NCBI RefSeq assembly: GCF_001426525.1
Contig: NZ_LMEW01000015.1
Location: 27,072-91,071 of the forward strand
Length of the DNA: 64,000 nt
Direction: 5' to 3'
Source of the DNA: Massilia sp. Root133
GTDB lineage: Bacteria; Pseudomonadota; Gammaproteobacteria; Burkholderiales; Burkholderiaceae_D
The translations under genes and the position numbers were made by a program. A model generated the notes under the pieces. That model ran no database searches, had not been told where the DNA came from, and saw only the letters and a list, made by a program, of their open reading frames with translations. Shown one piece after another: positions 54,622-63,868 of the stretch (position 1 is the stretch's first letter; every line of letters begins with the position of its first letter).

Positions 54622-55560
54622 GTGGAATACAAGGACTACTACCAGACGCTTGGTGTCGAGAAGACCGCGACCCAGGACGACATCAAGAAGGCTTACCGCA
54701 AGCTGGTGCGGCAGTACCACCCCGACGTCAGCAAGCACAAGGACGCGGACGCGAAGACCAAGGAAATCAACGAGGCCTACGACGTGCTGGGCGACGCCGA
54801 GAAGCGTGCGGCCTACGACGAACTGGGCCGCGGACACCGGCCCGGCCAGGGCTTCCAGCCGCCGCCGGACTGGGGCACGCAGTTCGATTTCGGCGGTGCC
54901 GGCGGGGACGATTTCTTTAACGACCTGTTCGCCCACGTGGGCCGGCGCTCGCGCGCGGGCGGGGGCGCGCATGCGGGCGGCGGCGGGTTCCAGATGCCCG
55001 GCGAGGACATCCATGCGGCGATTTCCATCGACCTGCGCGACGCCTACCAGGGCGCCACGCGCACGGTCAGCCTGCGTATCCCGCAGCACGATGCGCAGGG
55101 CCGCACGACGATGCAGGACAAGACGCTCAGCGTGAACATTCCGAAAGGCGTCACGCCGGGCCAGCAGCTGCGCATGCGGGGGCAGGGGCATCCGGGATTC
55201 GGCGGCGGGCCGGCCGGCGACCTGTATCTGGAAATCCAGCTGAACCCCGACCCGCGCTATCGCGTCGAAGGGACACACGTGTACCAGGACGTGCCGGTGG
55301 CGCCGTGGGAAGCGGCGCTAGGTGCGAGCATCTCGGTGTCCACGCCGTCCGGCACGGTCGAGGTGACGGTGCCGCCGGGGTCGCAGAGCGGACGCAAGCT
55401 GCGTTTGAAAGGGCGTGGCATTCCGGCCAGGACGCCGGGCGATCTGTACCTGATGCTGAACGTGGTGCTGCCGCCCGCCACGAGCGACCGTGCGCGCGAG
55501 CTGTACGAGGCGATGGCGCGCGACCTTGCCTTCAATCCACGCGAACGCATAGGAGCCTGA
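54622..55560 (+). CDS. cbpA: Curved-DNA-binding protein CbpA (DnaJ-like co-chaperone)
   Basis: 312 residues. The N-terminal J-domain (1-68) has the HPD motif in VRQYHPDVSKHKD, needed to stimulate DnaK. A Gly/Phe-rich linker follows (about 70-120; no zinc-finger domain, as in CbpA). The C-terminal substrate-binding beta domains (120-300) include IPKGVTPGQQLRMRGQGHPGFGG and GTVEVTVPPGSQSGRKLRLKGRGIP. The start is GTG, with GGAG 7 nt upstream. It forms an operon with cbpM, 3 bp downstream. Confidence 0.95.
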   Translation: MEYKDYYQTLGVEKTATQDDIKKAYRKLVRQYHPDVSKHKDADAKTKEINEAYDVLGDAEKRAAYDELGRGHRPGQGFQPPPDWGTQFDFGGAGGDDFFNDLFAHVGRRSRAGGGAHAGGGGFQMPGEDIHAAISIDLRDAYQGATRTVSLRIPQHDAQGRTTMQDKTLSVNIPKGVTPGQQLRMRGQGHPGFGGGPAGDLYLEIQLNPDPRYRVEGTHVYQDVPVAPWEAALGASISVSTPSGTVEVTVPPGSQSGRKLRLKGRGIPARTPGDLYLMLNVVLPPATSDRARELYEAMARDLAFNPRERIGA

Positions 55561-55563
55561 ACG

Positions 55564-55872
55564 ATGCATGACGATATTCTCACCGGCGTGCTGCTGGACG
55601 ACGTGGCGCTGACGCTCGACGAACTGGCGCGCGCCTGCAACGTGGAGACCGAGTGGGTCGTGCGCCACGTGCAGGCGGGCGTGCTGGGCGGCGAGACCAG
55701 CGTGCAGGTGACGAGCTGGCGTTTCCGTAGCGGCGACCTGGCCCGGGCCCGGCGCCTGCTGCGCGTCGAACGCGACTTCGACGCCAACGAGGACCTCGCC
55801 GCGCTCGTGGTCGACATGGCCGACGAGATCCGCCGCCTGCGCGCCCGCATGCGCGTGCTCGGCATCGACTGA
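55564..55872 (+). CDS. cbpM: Chaperone modulator CbpM
   Basis: 102 residues of MerR-like helical fold, with LTLDELARACNVETEWVVRHVQAGVL near the N-terminus and a coiled C-terminal helix (DEIRRLRARMRVLGID). CbpM binds the J-domain of CbpA and blocks its co-chaperone and DNA-binding activity. The gene order cbpA-cbpM is the usual one. Confidence 0.92.
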   Translation: MHDDILTGVLLDDVALTLDELARACNVETEWVVRHVQAGVLGGETSVQVTSWRFRSGDLARARRLLRVERDFDANEDLAALVVDMADEIRRLRARMRVLGID

Positions 55873-55958
55873 AGGTCCGGCCGCCTGCGGGCACCGGTCT
55901 TATGGCGGGCGCGGCGGGGCACGGTGTGCGCTGGACTCACCGTGCTATCTTGCCCGCT

Positions 55959-57290
55959 ATGCTCAAACTACCGACCAACGCCACCGCACCGTTCTGCCCA
56001 TCGGCAGTCTCCGGTACCGTCAATGTGCCGGAGAACGATCCGCTGTGGAAAAAGATCCTGCGCTATGCGGGCCCCGGCCTGCTGGTGTCGGTCGGTTACA
56101 TGGACCCGGGCAACTGGGCGACCGCCATCCAGGGCGGCTCGCAGTTCGGCTACGACCTGCTGTTCGTCGTCGTGCTGTCCAGCCTGGCGGCCATCGTGCT
56201 GCAATGCCTGAGCATGCGGCTCGGCATCGTCACAGGCAAGGATCTCGCCGTACATTGCCGCGAACAATATTCGCCGGTGCACGCGAAAGGTTTGTGGGCG
56301 TTCGCCGAAGTGTCGATCATCGCGTGCGACCTGGCCGAAGTGCTCGGCTGCGCGCTCGCGTTCCATCTGCTGCTGGGCGTGTCGCTGCCCGTTGGCGTCG
56401 CGCTGACGGCCCTCGATACCATCATCGTGCTGGGCCTGAAAGGGAAGGGCTTCCGGCAACTGGAAGCGATCGTGCTGGGCCTCATCGCGACGATCGCCAT
56501 CTGCCTGTTCACGGAGCTGTTCCTCGTCGACCCGGACCCGCGCGCCGTCCTGGCGGGTCTCGTGCCGTCGCTGGACAAGGTGGGCCAGCGCGACGCGCTG
56601 TACCTCGCCATCGGCATCCTCGGCGCCACCGTCATGCCGCACAACCTGTACCTGCACTCGTCCGTCGTACAGACGCGCGTCCTGCGCCACGACCTCAACC
56701 AGGACGGCGCCCATCTGGCCGAAGCGATCAGGCTGTCGCGCGTCGACACGGTCGTGTCGCTGCTGCTGGCGCTATTCATCAACGGTGCCATCCTCGTGCT
56801 GGCCGCGGCCGCGTTTTATAAACCGGGCGGCGGCAACGTGATGGACATCGACCAAGCCTATTACCTGCTGGCCCCCGTCGCGGGCACGGCGGCCGCGGCG
56901 ATCCTGTTCGGCCTGGCGCTGCTGGCGTCCGGCCAGAGCTCGACGTTCACCGGCACCATCGCCGGCCAGGTCATCATGGAAGGCTTCCTGAAACTCAGGA
57001 TTCCCTGCTGGCAGCGCCGCCTGATCACGCGCGGCCTGGCGCTGGGGCCGGCGATGATCGGCGTGCTCACGTTGGGCGACCACGCCATCGGCAAGATGCT
57101 GGTCGGCAGCCAGGTCGTGCTGAGCCTGCAATTGCCGTTCGCCATGTACCCGTTGATCCGCCTGACGGGCCGCCACGACCTGATGGGGCAGTTCGGCAAC
57201 AAGTGGTGGACGACGGTGCTGTCGTGGTTCCTGTTCGTCGTGATTTCCTCCGCCAACGCATGGATGGTGTGGCAGGCGCTGTTCGGCTGA
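55959..57290 (+). CDS. mntH: Nramp family Mn(II)/Fe(II) transporter
   Basis: A 443-residue proton-coupled divalent-metal importer with 11 predicted membrane helices. The TM1 metal-binding DPGN is in VSVGYMDPGNWATAIQGG, and the TM6 motif is ATVMPHNLYLHSSVVQTR (M and H in place). The consensus transport motif GQSSTFTGTIAGQVIMEGFL is also present. The start ATG is at 55959; a longer frame from 55902 is less likely. A single-gene unit. Confidence 0.95.
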   Translation: MLKLPTNATAPFCPSAVSGTVNVPENDPLWKKILRYAGPGLLVSVGYMDPGNWATAIQGGSQFGYDLLFVVVLSSLAAIVLQCLSMRLGIVTGKDLAVHCREQYSPVHAKGLWAFAEVSIIACDLAEVLGCALAFHLLLGVSLPVGVALTALDTIIVLGLKGKGFRQLEAIVLGLIATIAICLFTELFLVDPDPRAVLAGLVPSLDKVGQRDALYLAIGILGATVMPHNLYLHSSVVQTRVLRHDLNQDGAHLAEAIRLSRVDTVVSLLLALFINGAILVLAAAAFYKPGGGNVMDIDQAYYLLAPVAGTAAAAILFGLALLASGQSSTFTGTIAGQVIMEGFLKLRIPCWQRRLITRGLALGPAMIGVLTLGDHAIGKMLVGSQVVLSLQLPFAMYPLIRLTGRHDLMGQFGNKWWTTVLSWFLFVVISSANAWMVWQALFG

Positions 57291-57391
57291 TCCGGCCATT
57301 CCTCGTACCTGATTCGCCGCGTGCGACGCGCCCCGCAAGCCCTGCCTAGAATGGGCTGTCGTCCCCATACGTTCGACCAAAGGGAGTTTAT

Positions 57392-57979
57392 ATGGAACAA
57401 GTTGCCAACAAGCCTTTGCAGGGCAAGCGCGTCGCCATGCTCATGACGGATGGCGTGGAACAGATCGAGTACACGAGCCCGCGCTCTTTCCTGGAAGAGC
57501 AGGGCGCCACCGTCGTGTTGCTGTCGCCGAAGGCGGCGGGCGACGAAGTGCAGGGTTTTAACCACATGCAGCCGGCCGACCGCTTCAAGGTCGAGATGAA
57601 CGTGCGCGACGCGAAACCTGCCGACTTCGACGGGCTCGTGCTGCCGGGCGGCGTCGCCAATCCGGATCAACTGCGGTTGAGCAAAGAGGCCATCGATTTC
57701 ATCCGCGACTTCGATGCCGAGGACAAGATGGTCGCGGCCATCTGCCACGGCCCATGGACGCTGATCGACGCGGGCATCGCTACCGGCAAGCATCTCACCA
57801 GCTGGCCCAGCCTGAAGCGCGACCTGATGAATGCGGGCGCCGAGTGGTCGGATGAGGAAGTCGTGCTGGATGCCCGACTGGTTACGAGCCGCAAGCCGGA
57901 TGATCTGCCCGCCTTCAACGACATGTTGTTGAAGGAATTGCTCGTGGCGCCAGGGACGGACCCTGGGCCGACATCGTAG
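57392..57979 (+). CDS. DJ-1/PfpI family protein (type 1 glutamine amidotransferase-like)
   Basis: 195 residues. The nucleophile elbow AAICHGPWTLIDAG holds the catalytic Cys-His of the PfpI/YhbO group, with the Glu in MLMTDGVEQIEYTSPR. Members are stress-induced and are reported as proteases, chaperones or deglycases; the activity is debated. AAAGGGAG lies upstream of the ATG. The C-terminal tail VAPGTDPGPTS is encoded by a small inverted repeat. Confidence 0.92.
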   Translation: MEQVANKPLQGKRVAMLMTDGVEQIEYTSPRSFLEEQGATVVLLSPKAAGDEVQGFNHMQPADRFKVEMNVRDAKPADFDGLVLPGGVANPDQLRLSKEAIDFIRDFDAEDKMVAAICHGPWTLIDAGIATGKHLTSWPSLKRDLMNAGAEWSDEEVVLDARLVTSRKPDDLPAFNDMLLKELLVAPGTDPGPTS

Positions 57980-58056
57980 TCGGTGTGTCCAATAAACTGG
58001 AGAGGTAGTCCAGGATAGTTGACGTCTTGTCTTTCATATTGGAGAATGTATCCATT

Positions 58057-58635
58057 ATGAAAGATGACTCCACCGTTAACGAACGCATCGCCCAGCAGGT
58101 GCGCCTCCTCCGCAGCGAGCGCGGCCTGTCGCTCGATGCCTTGTCGACCCAGTGCGGCGTGAGCCGTTCGATGCTGTCCCTGATCGAGCGGGGCGAGACG
58201 AGCCCGACCGCCGTCGTGCTCGACAAGCTGGCCGCGGGCCTCGGCGTGCCGCTCGCATCGCTGTTCGACGACCCGGCGCGCAAGGCCGAGCCTGTCTCAC
58301 GCCATGCCGACCAGGTCACGTGGCAGGATCCGCATTCCGGCTATCTGCGCCGCAATGTATCGCCCGAAGGATTCCAGTCGCCGACACGCATCGTCGACGT
58401 GACGTTTCCGCCGCGGACGCGCGTGACGTACGAGGCCGGCCCTCGCACGCCCGCCGTGCTGCAACAGATCTGGATCCTCGAAGGCCGCATGCAGATCACG
58501 TACGGCAGCGAATCCTGGCTGCTGGAGACGGGCGACTGCCTCGTCATACCCCTCGACGCACCGAATTCCTTCCACAACCCCGGGGACGTGCCCGCGCGCT
58601 ACGCCGTCGTCCTTACCACGCTTAGCAGGAGCTGA
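58057..58635 (+). CDS. XRE family regulator with C-terminal cupin
   Basis: 192 residues. The N-terminal helix-turn-helix (about 8-65) reads RLLRSERGLSLDALSTQCGVSRSMLSLIERGETSPTAVVLDKLAAGLGVPL. The C-terminal cupin (about 100-185) has WILEGRMQITYGSESWLLETGDCLVIPLDAPNSFHN and should bind a small ligand. The GNAT gene follows after 2 bp and is probably co-regulated. GGAG lies 12 bp before this ATG, and a TTG at 58027 is a possible earlier start. Confidence 0.88.
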   Translation: MKDDSTVNERIAQQVRLLRSERGLSLDALSTQCGVSRSMLSLIERGETSPTAVVLDKLAAGLGVPLASLFDDPARKAEPVSRHADQVTWQDPHSGYLRRNVSPEGFQSPTRIVDVTFPPRTRVTYEAGPRTPAVLQQIWILEGRMQITYGSESWLLETGDCLVIPLDAPNSFHNPGDVPARYAVVLTTLSRS

Positions 58636-58637
58636 TC

Positions 58638-59153
58638 ATGAGTTGCCGCGTACGTCGTATCCATTCGCTGACCGATGCCGACATCGAAGGCCTGGCGGCC
58701 GTTCTCTTCGACTGTGTCGAGGGAGGCGCGTCCGTCGGGTTCATGCAGCCGTACACGCTGGGCCAGGCGCTCGGCTGGTGGCGTGGGCTCGCGGCCGACG
58801 TCGAGTCTGGCCGGCGCGCGTTGCTCGTCGCCGAGGACGAGCACGGCATCGTGGGCACCGTCCACCTCGTGCTGGCGATGCCGGACAACCAGCCGCATCG
58901 GGCGGACCTGTGCAAGATGCTCGTGATGCGGCGGGCGCGCAAGCAGGGCGTCGGCGCGGCGCTGATGGATGCGGCGGAGCGGGAAGCGCGGTCGCTCGGC
59001 AAGACGCTGCTGGTACTGGATACGGCCAGCGCCGAAGCGGAGCGCCTGTACGCGCGCATGGGGTGGACGCGGTTGGGTGTGGTGCCCGGCTTTGCGTTGC
59101 TGCCGCAAGGCGGGTTGTGCGATACGACGTATTTTTATCGCGAACTCATCTGA
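58638..59153 (+). CDS. GNAT family N-acetyltransferase
   Basis: 171 residues with the GNAT core: ALLVAEDEHGIVGTVHLVL (motif C/D), LCKMLVMRRARKQGVGAALMDAAEREARSLGKTLLVLDTA (motif A, acetyl-CoA loop RxxGxG/A) and AERLYARMGWTRLGVVPGFALLPQG (motif B). The acceptor is unknown. It is co-transcribed with the XRE-cupin regulator. Confidence 0.92.
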   Translation: MSCRVRRIHSLTDADIEGLAAVLFDCVEGGASVGFMQPYTLGQALGWWRGLAADVESGRRALLVAEDEHGIVGTVHLVLAMPDNQPHRADLCKMLVMRRARKQGVGAALMDAAEREARSLGKTLLVLDTASAEAERLYARMGWTRLGVVPGFALLPQGGLCDTTYFYRELI

Positions 59154-59203
59154 TGAAGCGGGTGTCTCCCCAGCGGTTTCATCCTTTGCAAGAATAAATT
59201 GAG

Positions 59204-59245
59204 CATAAATGCGACATTTTTCTTCTTCATGGGAACGCATTTATG
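59204..59245. promoter_or_regulatory. 10-bp perfect inverted repeat before the GGDEF-EAL gene
   Basis: CATAAATGCG (59204-59213) and CGCATTTATG (59236-59245) are perfect reverse complements, 22 bp apart. They lie in an AT-richer part of the 306-bp gap 59154-59459, which otherwise holds only weak promoter-like boxes (TATACT near 59295). Possible operator or hairpin. Confidence 0.4.
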
Positions 59246-59459
59246 TTTCCCTTGGGAATCTATGTAAAATGTAAGCCGTGGTTTTGGCGGGCAATATACT
59301 GTTGTTGACGATATGACGTCGTCGGGAATGCCATGCAGGATGTCCGTGACTGGACTGCGCCGCCGCCGTCCTGGATAGCGCCGGTCCAATCAAAGGCTAT
59401 CTAACGGTATCGCGTGGTCGTTGCGCCGGCGATGCCTTTCCGGATAAGAAGGTCGCTGA

Positions 59460-62400
59460 GTGAGCTCCAAATCGATCGGCCTGCCATTGCAGGTGTTTTC
59501 CCGACTTCCGTTGCCGGGACAACTCGCTCTCATTGCGGCAATTATCCTGCCTTGCCTGTGGGCCGTCGTGATCGCGTCGTTGCACGGCACCTATGAAAAA
59601 ACCTTGGCCGAGGCCGCCAAGGACAGCAATAACATTGCGCGTCTGTTCGCTGAAGAAGTCAATTCTTCCATCAACATGATCGACCTGGCGGCGATCGACC
59701 TGCGCGAACGATGGCTCGACGACCCGGACAGGTTTGACGACCACGTGCGCAAGCGGCAGGCGATTCTCGAAAGCCCTGTGGCATTTCAGGTCAGTATCAT
59801 CGACGCCACAGGGCACCTGGCATATTCGAGTGTGGACCGCTCGGCGCCGCGGCTCGATTTAAGCGACCGCGAGCACTTTCGCACCCATCTCGGCGGGATC
59901 GACAAGCTGTTCGTCAGCCGCCCGGTCAAGGGCCGGGTGTCGGGACGGGGAAGTATCCAGTTCACCCGTCCATTGCTGGCCCGCGGAAATCGTTTCGCCG
60001 GCGTGATCGTATTGTCGGTGGCACCGGAGTACTTCACCCGGTTTTCAGGAAAGCTGCAACTTGGCGAGCACGGGACAGTCGCCCTTGTTCGCTCTGACGG
60101 TACCATTGTCGCGCGCGAGCCGGCAGTGTCTTCCGAGCCGCGCAACGTACTGAAGACCATGCCGGACTTCGCGTCGATGGGCACGGAAACACTGATGTAT
60201 TCACGCGCCTCGCAGATCGACGGTGTCGTTCGACTCTATGCCTGGCGTGTATTACCGAAGAAGGCCTTGGCCGTGGCGGTCGGCCGTAGCCGCGATGAAA
60301 TCCTCGAATCGTATGTCCGGCAGCGCAACCTGGTGTTGGGCGGCGCCTGTGGGCTGTCCATCCTGATTGTCCTGATCGGTTACAGCGTGTTGTCCGGAAT
60401 GCGCGACCGTGCCCGCGCCCGGGCCGCGCTCGAGGAAAGCGAGTTTCGCTGGAAATATGCGCTCGAAGGCGCGGGCGATGGTGTCTGGGATTGGGACGGC
60501 CGGACCGATACGGTGTACTTTTCACACCGCTGGCGCGAGATGCTCGGCTATGGCGACGCCGAGATCCGGACCGGGAAACAATGGGAAAACCTGATCCACC
60601 CGGAGGACCGTGGACGGGTTCTCGACGCAACGGCGAGGCTGGTGGCCGGGCTGGTGCCGACCTACGCGATGGAATACCGGATGCGGGCGAAGGATGGAAG
60701 CTGGCGCTGGATCTTCAGTCGCGGCATGGCCGTCGGTACCGATGCGGGCGGACAGGCGGCGCGGGTGATCGGGACCCATACTGACTTGACCGATCGTAAG
60801 CTGCGGGAAGAGGCGCTCCATCAGATGGAGCAGATGCACGCCGCGCATGCCCTGTTTCAAAGCGAACAGCGTTTCCACCAGCTTGCCGATGCGATGCCGC
60901 AAATCGTATGGACTGCCGACCCCGATGGTGCGATCGATTACGCCAACAGTTGGGTGCACACGTACACGGGACTGGTCGAGGAGATCGATGCCGACAACTG
61001 GGTCACGATACTGCACCCGGATGACGTTGCGCCGGCGCTGCGCATCTGGGAGGCGTCGCTTGGTTCGGGCGCCATCTTCGAGACCGAATACCGCGTGTTT
61101 CGCAGCGCCGACCAGAGCTATCGTTGGCATCAGGCGCGTGCCATACCGATCCGGGACGAACACGGTACGATCGTAAAGTGGTACGGCACCACCACCGACA
61201 ACCATGACACGCGGTTGGCGAACGACGAAATCCGCAGGCTCGCACACCGTCTCGGCACCACGCTCGAAAGCATCACGGAGGCATTCCTCACAGTCGATCT
61301 GGACTGGAGATTTACGTACGTCAATAAGGAAACCGAGCGCCTGCTTCAGCGTGATCGCCAGCAATTGCTTGGACGAATGTTATGGCAGGAATATCCGGCG
61401 CTCGTCGGCGGCATCGCCGATACAGAATTTCAAAGGGCCATGCATGAACATTGCACGGTCGAGTTCGATATTTACTTCCCGCCGCTGAATCGCCGGTTCA
61501 AGGTTCGTGCCTATCCTTCATCGGAAGGCCTTGCCGTATATTGCCGCGACATCAGCGCAAGCCGGCGTCTGCAGAAGTTCAAGAATGAGCAGATGAAATT
61601 GCTGGAACGGATGGCACTGGGGGCGCCGCTGCCCGAACTCCTGGAACTCGCCACGCACATTGTCGAGTCGTCCGGACATGCCATGCACTGTGCGGTGATG
61701 TTGCTGGGTGCGGACGGCGCCGCCTTCGAACACGTTGTCGCGCCAAGTCTTCCGGCTTCGCTACGAGGCATCCTGAATGAATTCGACGTCGATGAGGTAT
61801 TGCCACCGGACCGACGCGCACGGCTGCAAGCCGGGCCGGTCTTCGTTGCCGACGTGGGGGAAGATCCGAGCTGGACTGGCGCGCACGATGCCGCCGCACT
61901 GCATGGGGATCGTGCCTGCTGGTGGTATGGAATTCGCTCCGGGCAGGACCGGCTGCTCGGTACACTTGCGGTATTCACCGAAGCCGGACGTGTGCCCGAT
62001 CAAGGCGAAATGGAGATCCTTGGCCTGTGCGCCCACACGGTCAGCATCGCGGTCGAACGGCTTCACATCGAACGCAAGGCACGCGCAAGCGAGGACCAGC
62101 TTGAATATCAGTCGAATTACGACACCCTGACCGGACTTGCCAACCGCAATTTGCTTTGCGATAGGGCAAGTCAGACGATGGCACGGGCCGTGAGCCGGGA
62201 CGAACAGGCGTGGCTGGTCTGTATCGATCTCGACCGCTTCGCCCTGGTCAACGAAACGCTGGGCCACGAAGCCGGCGACTTGGTCCTGCAAGAGACAGCG
62301 GCCCGCCTGAGGACGGCACTGGGGCCGAACGATACGGCTGCGCGCACCGGTGGCGATGAATTTGTGCTGGTGCTCGCCGATACACCTGACGAGCACGCCG

Positions 62401-63821
62401 CGATCAATACCGTCCAGCGCATCATGGCCGCCCTGGGCGATCCGATCAAGGTCGGGGAGCACGAGCATTTCCTGAGTTGCACGTCCGGGTTATCGGTATT
62501 CCCGGCCGACGGCGACACGGCGAACGCCTTGATCAAGAATGCCCACATCGCGATGCAGCGCGCCAAGGAAGCAGGCGGTGGCGAACTGCAGTTTTATACG
62601 GCGTCGATGAAAGCGCGCGCGATGGAACGCCTGCGGCTCGAGGGCGACCTGCGGCATGCCGTCCAGCGGGGCGAATTGCTGTTGCATTACCAGCCACAAG
62701 TCGACGTGCGCACCGGTCGGATCGTTGGCGTGGAAGCCCTGCTGCGGTGGGCGCATCCCGAACTCGGCATGATGTCGCCCGACCGGTTCATCGACCTGGC
62801 GGAACAAACCGGGCTCATCGTCCCAATCGGCACGTGGGTATTGCGGACCGCGTGCGCGGACGCCAGGCGTTGGCATGACGCCGGTTGGGAAGGCCTGCGA
62901 GTGGGCGTCAATCTGTCGGGCAAGCAGTTCTACCAGCCGGATCTGATCGAGGTCGTGACAGGGGTCCTGGCGGAATCGGGGCTCGCGGCACGCTACCTGG
63001 ACATCGAGCTGACGGAAGGCCTGGTCATGACCGACATCGACCACGCACTCGCGATCATGAATACGCTCAAGGGGCTCGGCGTACAGCTGTCGCTGGACGA
63101 CTTCGGCACCGGCTATTCCAGCCTGTCGTACCTGAAGCGCTTCCCGATCGATGTGCTGAAGATCGACAAATCGTTCGTCAGGGACATTACCACCGATCCG
63201 GACGCGGCGGCGATCGCGCGGTCCATCATTTCGCTTGCCCAAAGCCTGCAATTGCAAGTCATCGCGGAAGGCGTGGAAACCCAGGAGCAGCTCAGCTATC
63301 TGACGACTTATCGTTGCGACCAGATCCAGGGCTACTATTTCACTCGTCCGATACCGGCCGCGGCATTCGAGCAGTTGCTTGGCGAGGAGCGGGCGCTACC
63401 GGTGGCGTGTCCTGACGAACAGGTGCGGACGGTCCTGGTCGTCGACGACGACCCCGGCGTCAGCGCGGCATTGCGCCGGCTTCTGCGCCGCCAGGGCTAT
63501 CGGGTACTGTACGCGGCAAGCGGAGACGAAGGTTTGAGCCTGCTTGCCTTGAACGACGTCCAGGTCGTCATTTCCGACCAGCGCATGCCCGGCATGATGG
63601 GCATCGAATTCCTGTCGCGCGTCAAGCAGATTCACCCGAAGATTATCCGGATCATGTTGTCGGGCTACACGGCGGTCGACGCGATCATCGAAGCGACCAA
63701 TAGCGGCGCCGTATTCCGCTTCCACGCGAAGCCTTGGGACGACGACGCGTTATGTGCGAGTATCGCCGACGCATTCCGTTATCACTGGCTGATGCGCAAT
63801 GCGGAAATTGCGGAGGCGTGA
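59460..63821 (+). CDS. Membrane sensor Cache-PAS-PAS-PAS-GAF-GGDEF-EAL with C-terminal receiver
   Basis: A 1453-residue cyclic-di-GMP signalling protein. TM1 is 22-41, the periplasmic Cache-type sensor about 45-285, and TM2 292-312. PAS domains follow at about 325-445, 468-585 and 598-700, then GAF about 715-870 and GGDEF 888-1050 with an intact GGDEF at 964-968 and no RxxD inhibitory site. EAL spans 1068-1305 with E1092 (EALLRW), N1151, E1183, D1213/D1214, K1234 and E1270 all present. A CheY-like receiver spans 1324-1445 with phospho-acceptor D1373 and K1424; it resembles RpfG-type receivers (FRFHAKPWDDDAL). Both cyclase and phosphodiesterase look competent. The start is GTG, with AAGG upstream. 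Confidence 0.92.
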   Translation: MSSKSIGLPLQVFSRLPLPGQLALIAAIILPCLWAVVIASLHGTYEKTLAEAAKDSNNIARLFAEEVNSSINMIDLAAIDLRERWLDDPDRFDDHVRKRQAILESPVAFQVSIIDATGHLAYSSVDRSAPRLDLSDREHFRTHLGGIDKLFVSRPVKGRVSGRGSIQFTRPLLARGNRFAGVIVLSVAPEYFTRFSGKLQLGEHGTVALVRSDGTIVAREPAVSSEPRNVLKTMPDFASMGTETLMYSRASQIDGVVRLYAWRVLPKKALAVAVGRSRDEILESYVRQRNLVLGGACGLSILIVLIGYSVLSGMRDRARARAALEESEFRWKYALEGAGDGVWDWDGRTDTVYFSHRWREMLGYGDAEIRTGKQWENLIHPEDRGRVLDATARLVAGLVPTYAMEYRMRAKDGSWRWIFSRGMAVGTDAGGQAARVIGTHTDLTDRKLREEALHQMEQMHAAHALFQSEQRFHQLADAMPQIVWTADPDGAIDYANSWVHTYTGLVEEIDADNWVTILHPDDVAPALRIWEASLGSGAIFETEYRVFRSADQSYRWHQARAIPIRDEHGTIVKWYGTTTDNHDTRLANDEIRRLAHRLGTTLESITEAFLTVDLDWRFTYVNKETERLLQRDRQQLLGRMLWQEYPALVGGIADTEFQRAMHEHCTVEFDIYFPPLNRRFKVRAYPSSEGLAVYCRDISASRRLQKFKNEQMKLLERMALGAPLPELLELATHIVESSGHAMHCAVMLLGADGAAFEHVVAPSLPASLRGILNEFDVDEVLPPDRRARLQAGPVFVADVGEDPSWTGAHDAAALHGDRACWWYGIRSGQDRLLGTLAVFTEAGRVPDQGEMEILGLCAHTVSIAVERLHIERKARASEDQLEYQSNYDTLTGLANRNLLCDRASQTMARAVSRDEQAWLVCIDLDRFALVNETLGHEAGDLVLQETAARLRTALGPNDTAARTGGDEFVLVLADTPDEHAAINTVQRIMAALGDPIKVGEHEHFLSCTSGLSVFPADGDTANALIKNAHIAMQRAKEAGGGELQFYTASMKARAMERLRLEGDLRHAVQRGELLLHYQPQVDVRTGRIVGVEALLRWAHPELGMMSPDRFIDLAEQTGLIVPIGTWVLRTACADARRWHDAGWEGLRVGVNLSGKQFYQPDLIEVVTGVLAESGLAARYLDIELTEGLVMTDIDHALAIMNTLKGLGVQLSLDDFGTGYSSLSYLKRFPIDVLKIDKSFVRDITTDPDAAAIARSIISLAQSLQLQVIAEGVETQEQLSYLTTYRCDQIQGYYFTRPIPAAAFEQLLGEERALPVACPDEQVRTVLVVDDDPGVSAALRRLLRRQGYRVLYAASGDEGLSLLALNDVQVVISDQRMPGMMGIEFLSRVKQIHPKIIRIMLSGYTAVDAIIEATNSGAVFRFHAKPWDDDALCASIADAFRYHWLMRNAEIAEA

Positions 63822-63845
63822 GGGTCCGGTATCGCATAAAACAAA

Positions 63846-63868
63846 AGCCCCACCGGCTTGCGCCGGTG
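63846..63868 (+). terminator. Remnant terminator truncated by the IS
   Basis: AAAGCCCCACCGGC then TTGC then GCCGGTG form most of a hairpin. The expected complementary GGGGCTTTT that would complete stem and T-run is missing, and the IS end begins exactly there. Confidence 0.6.
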
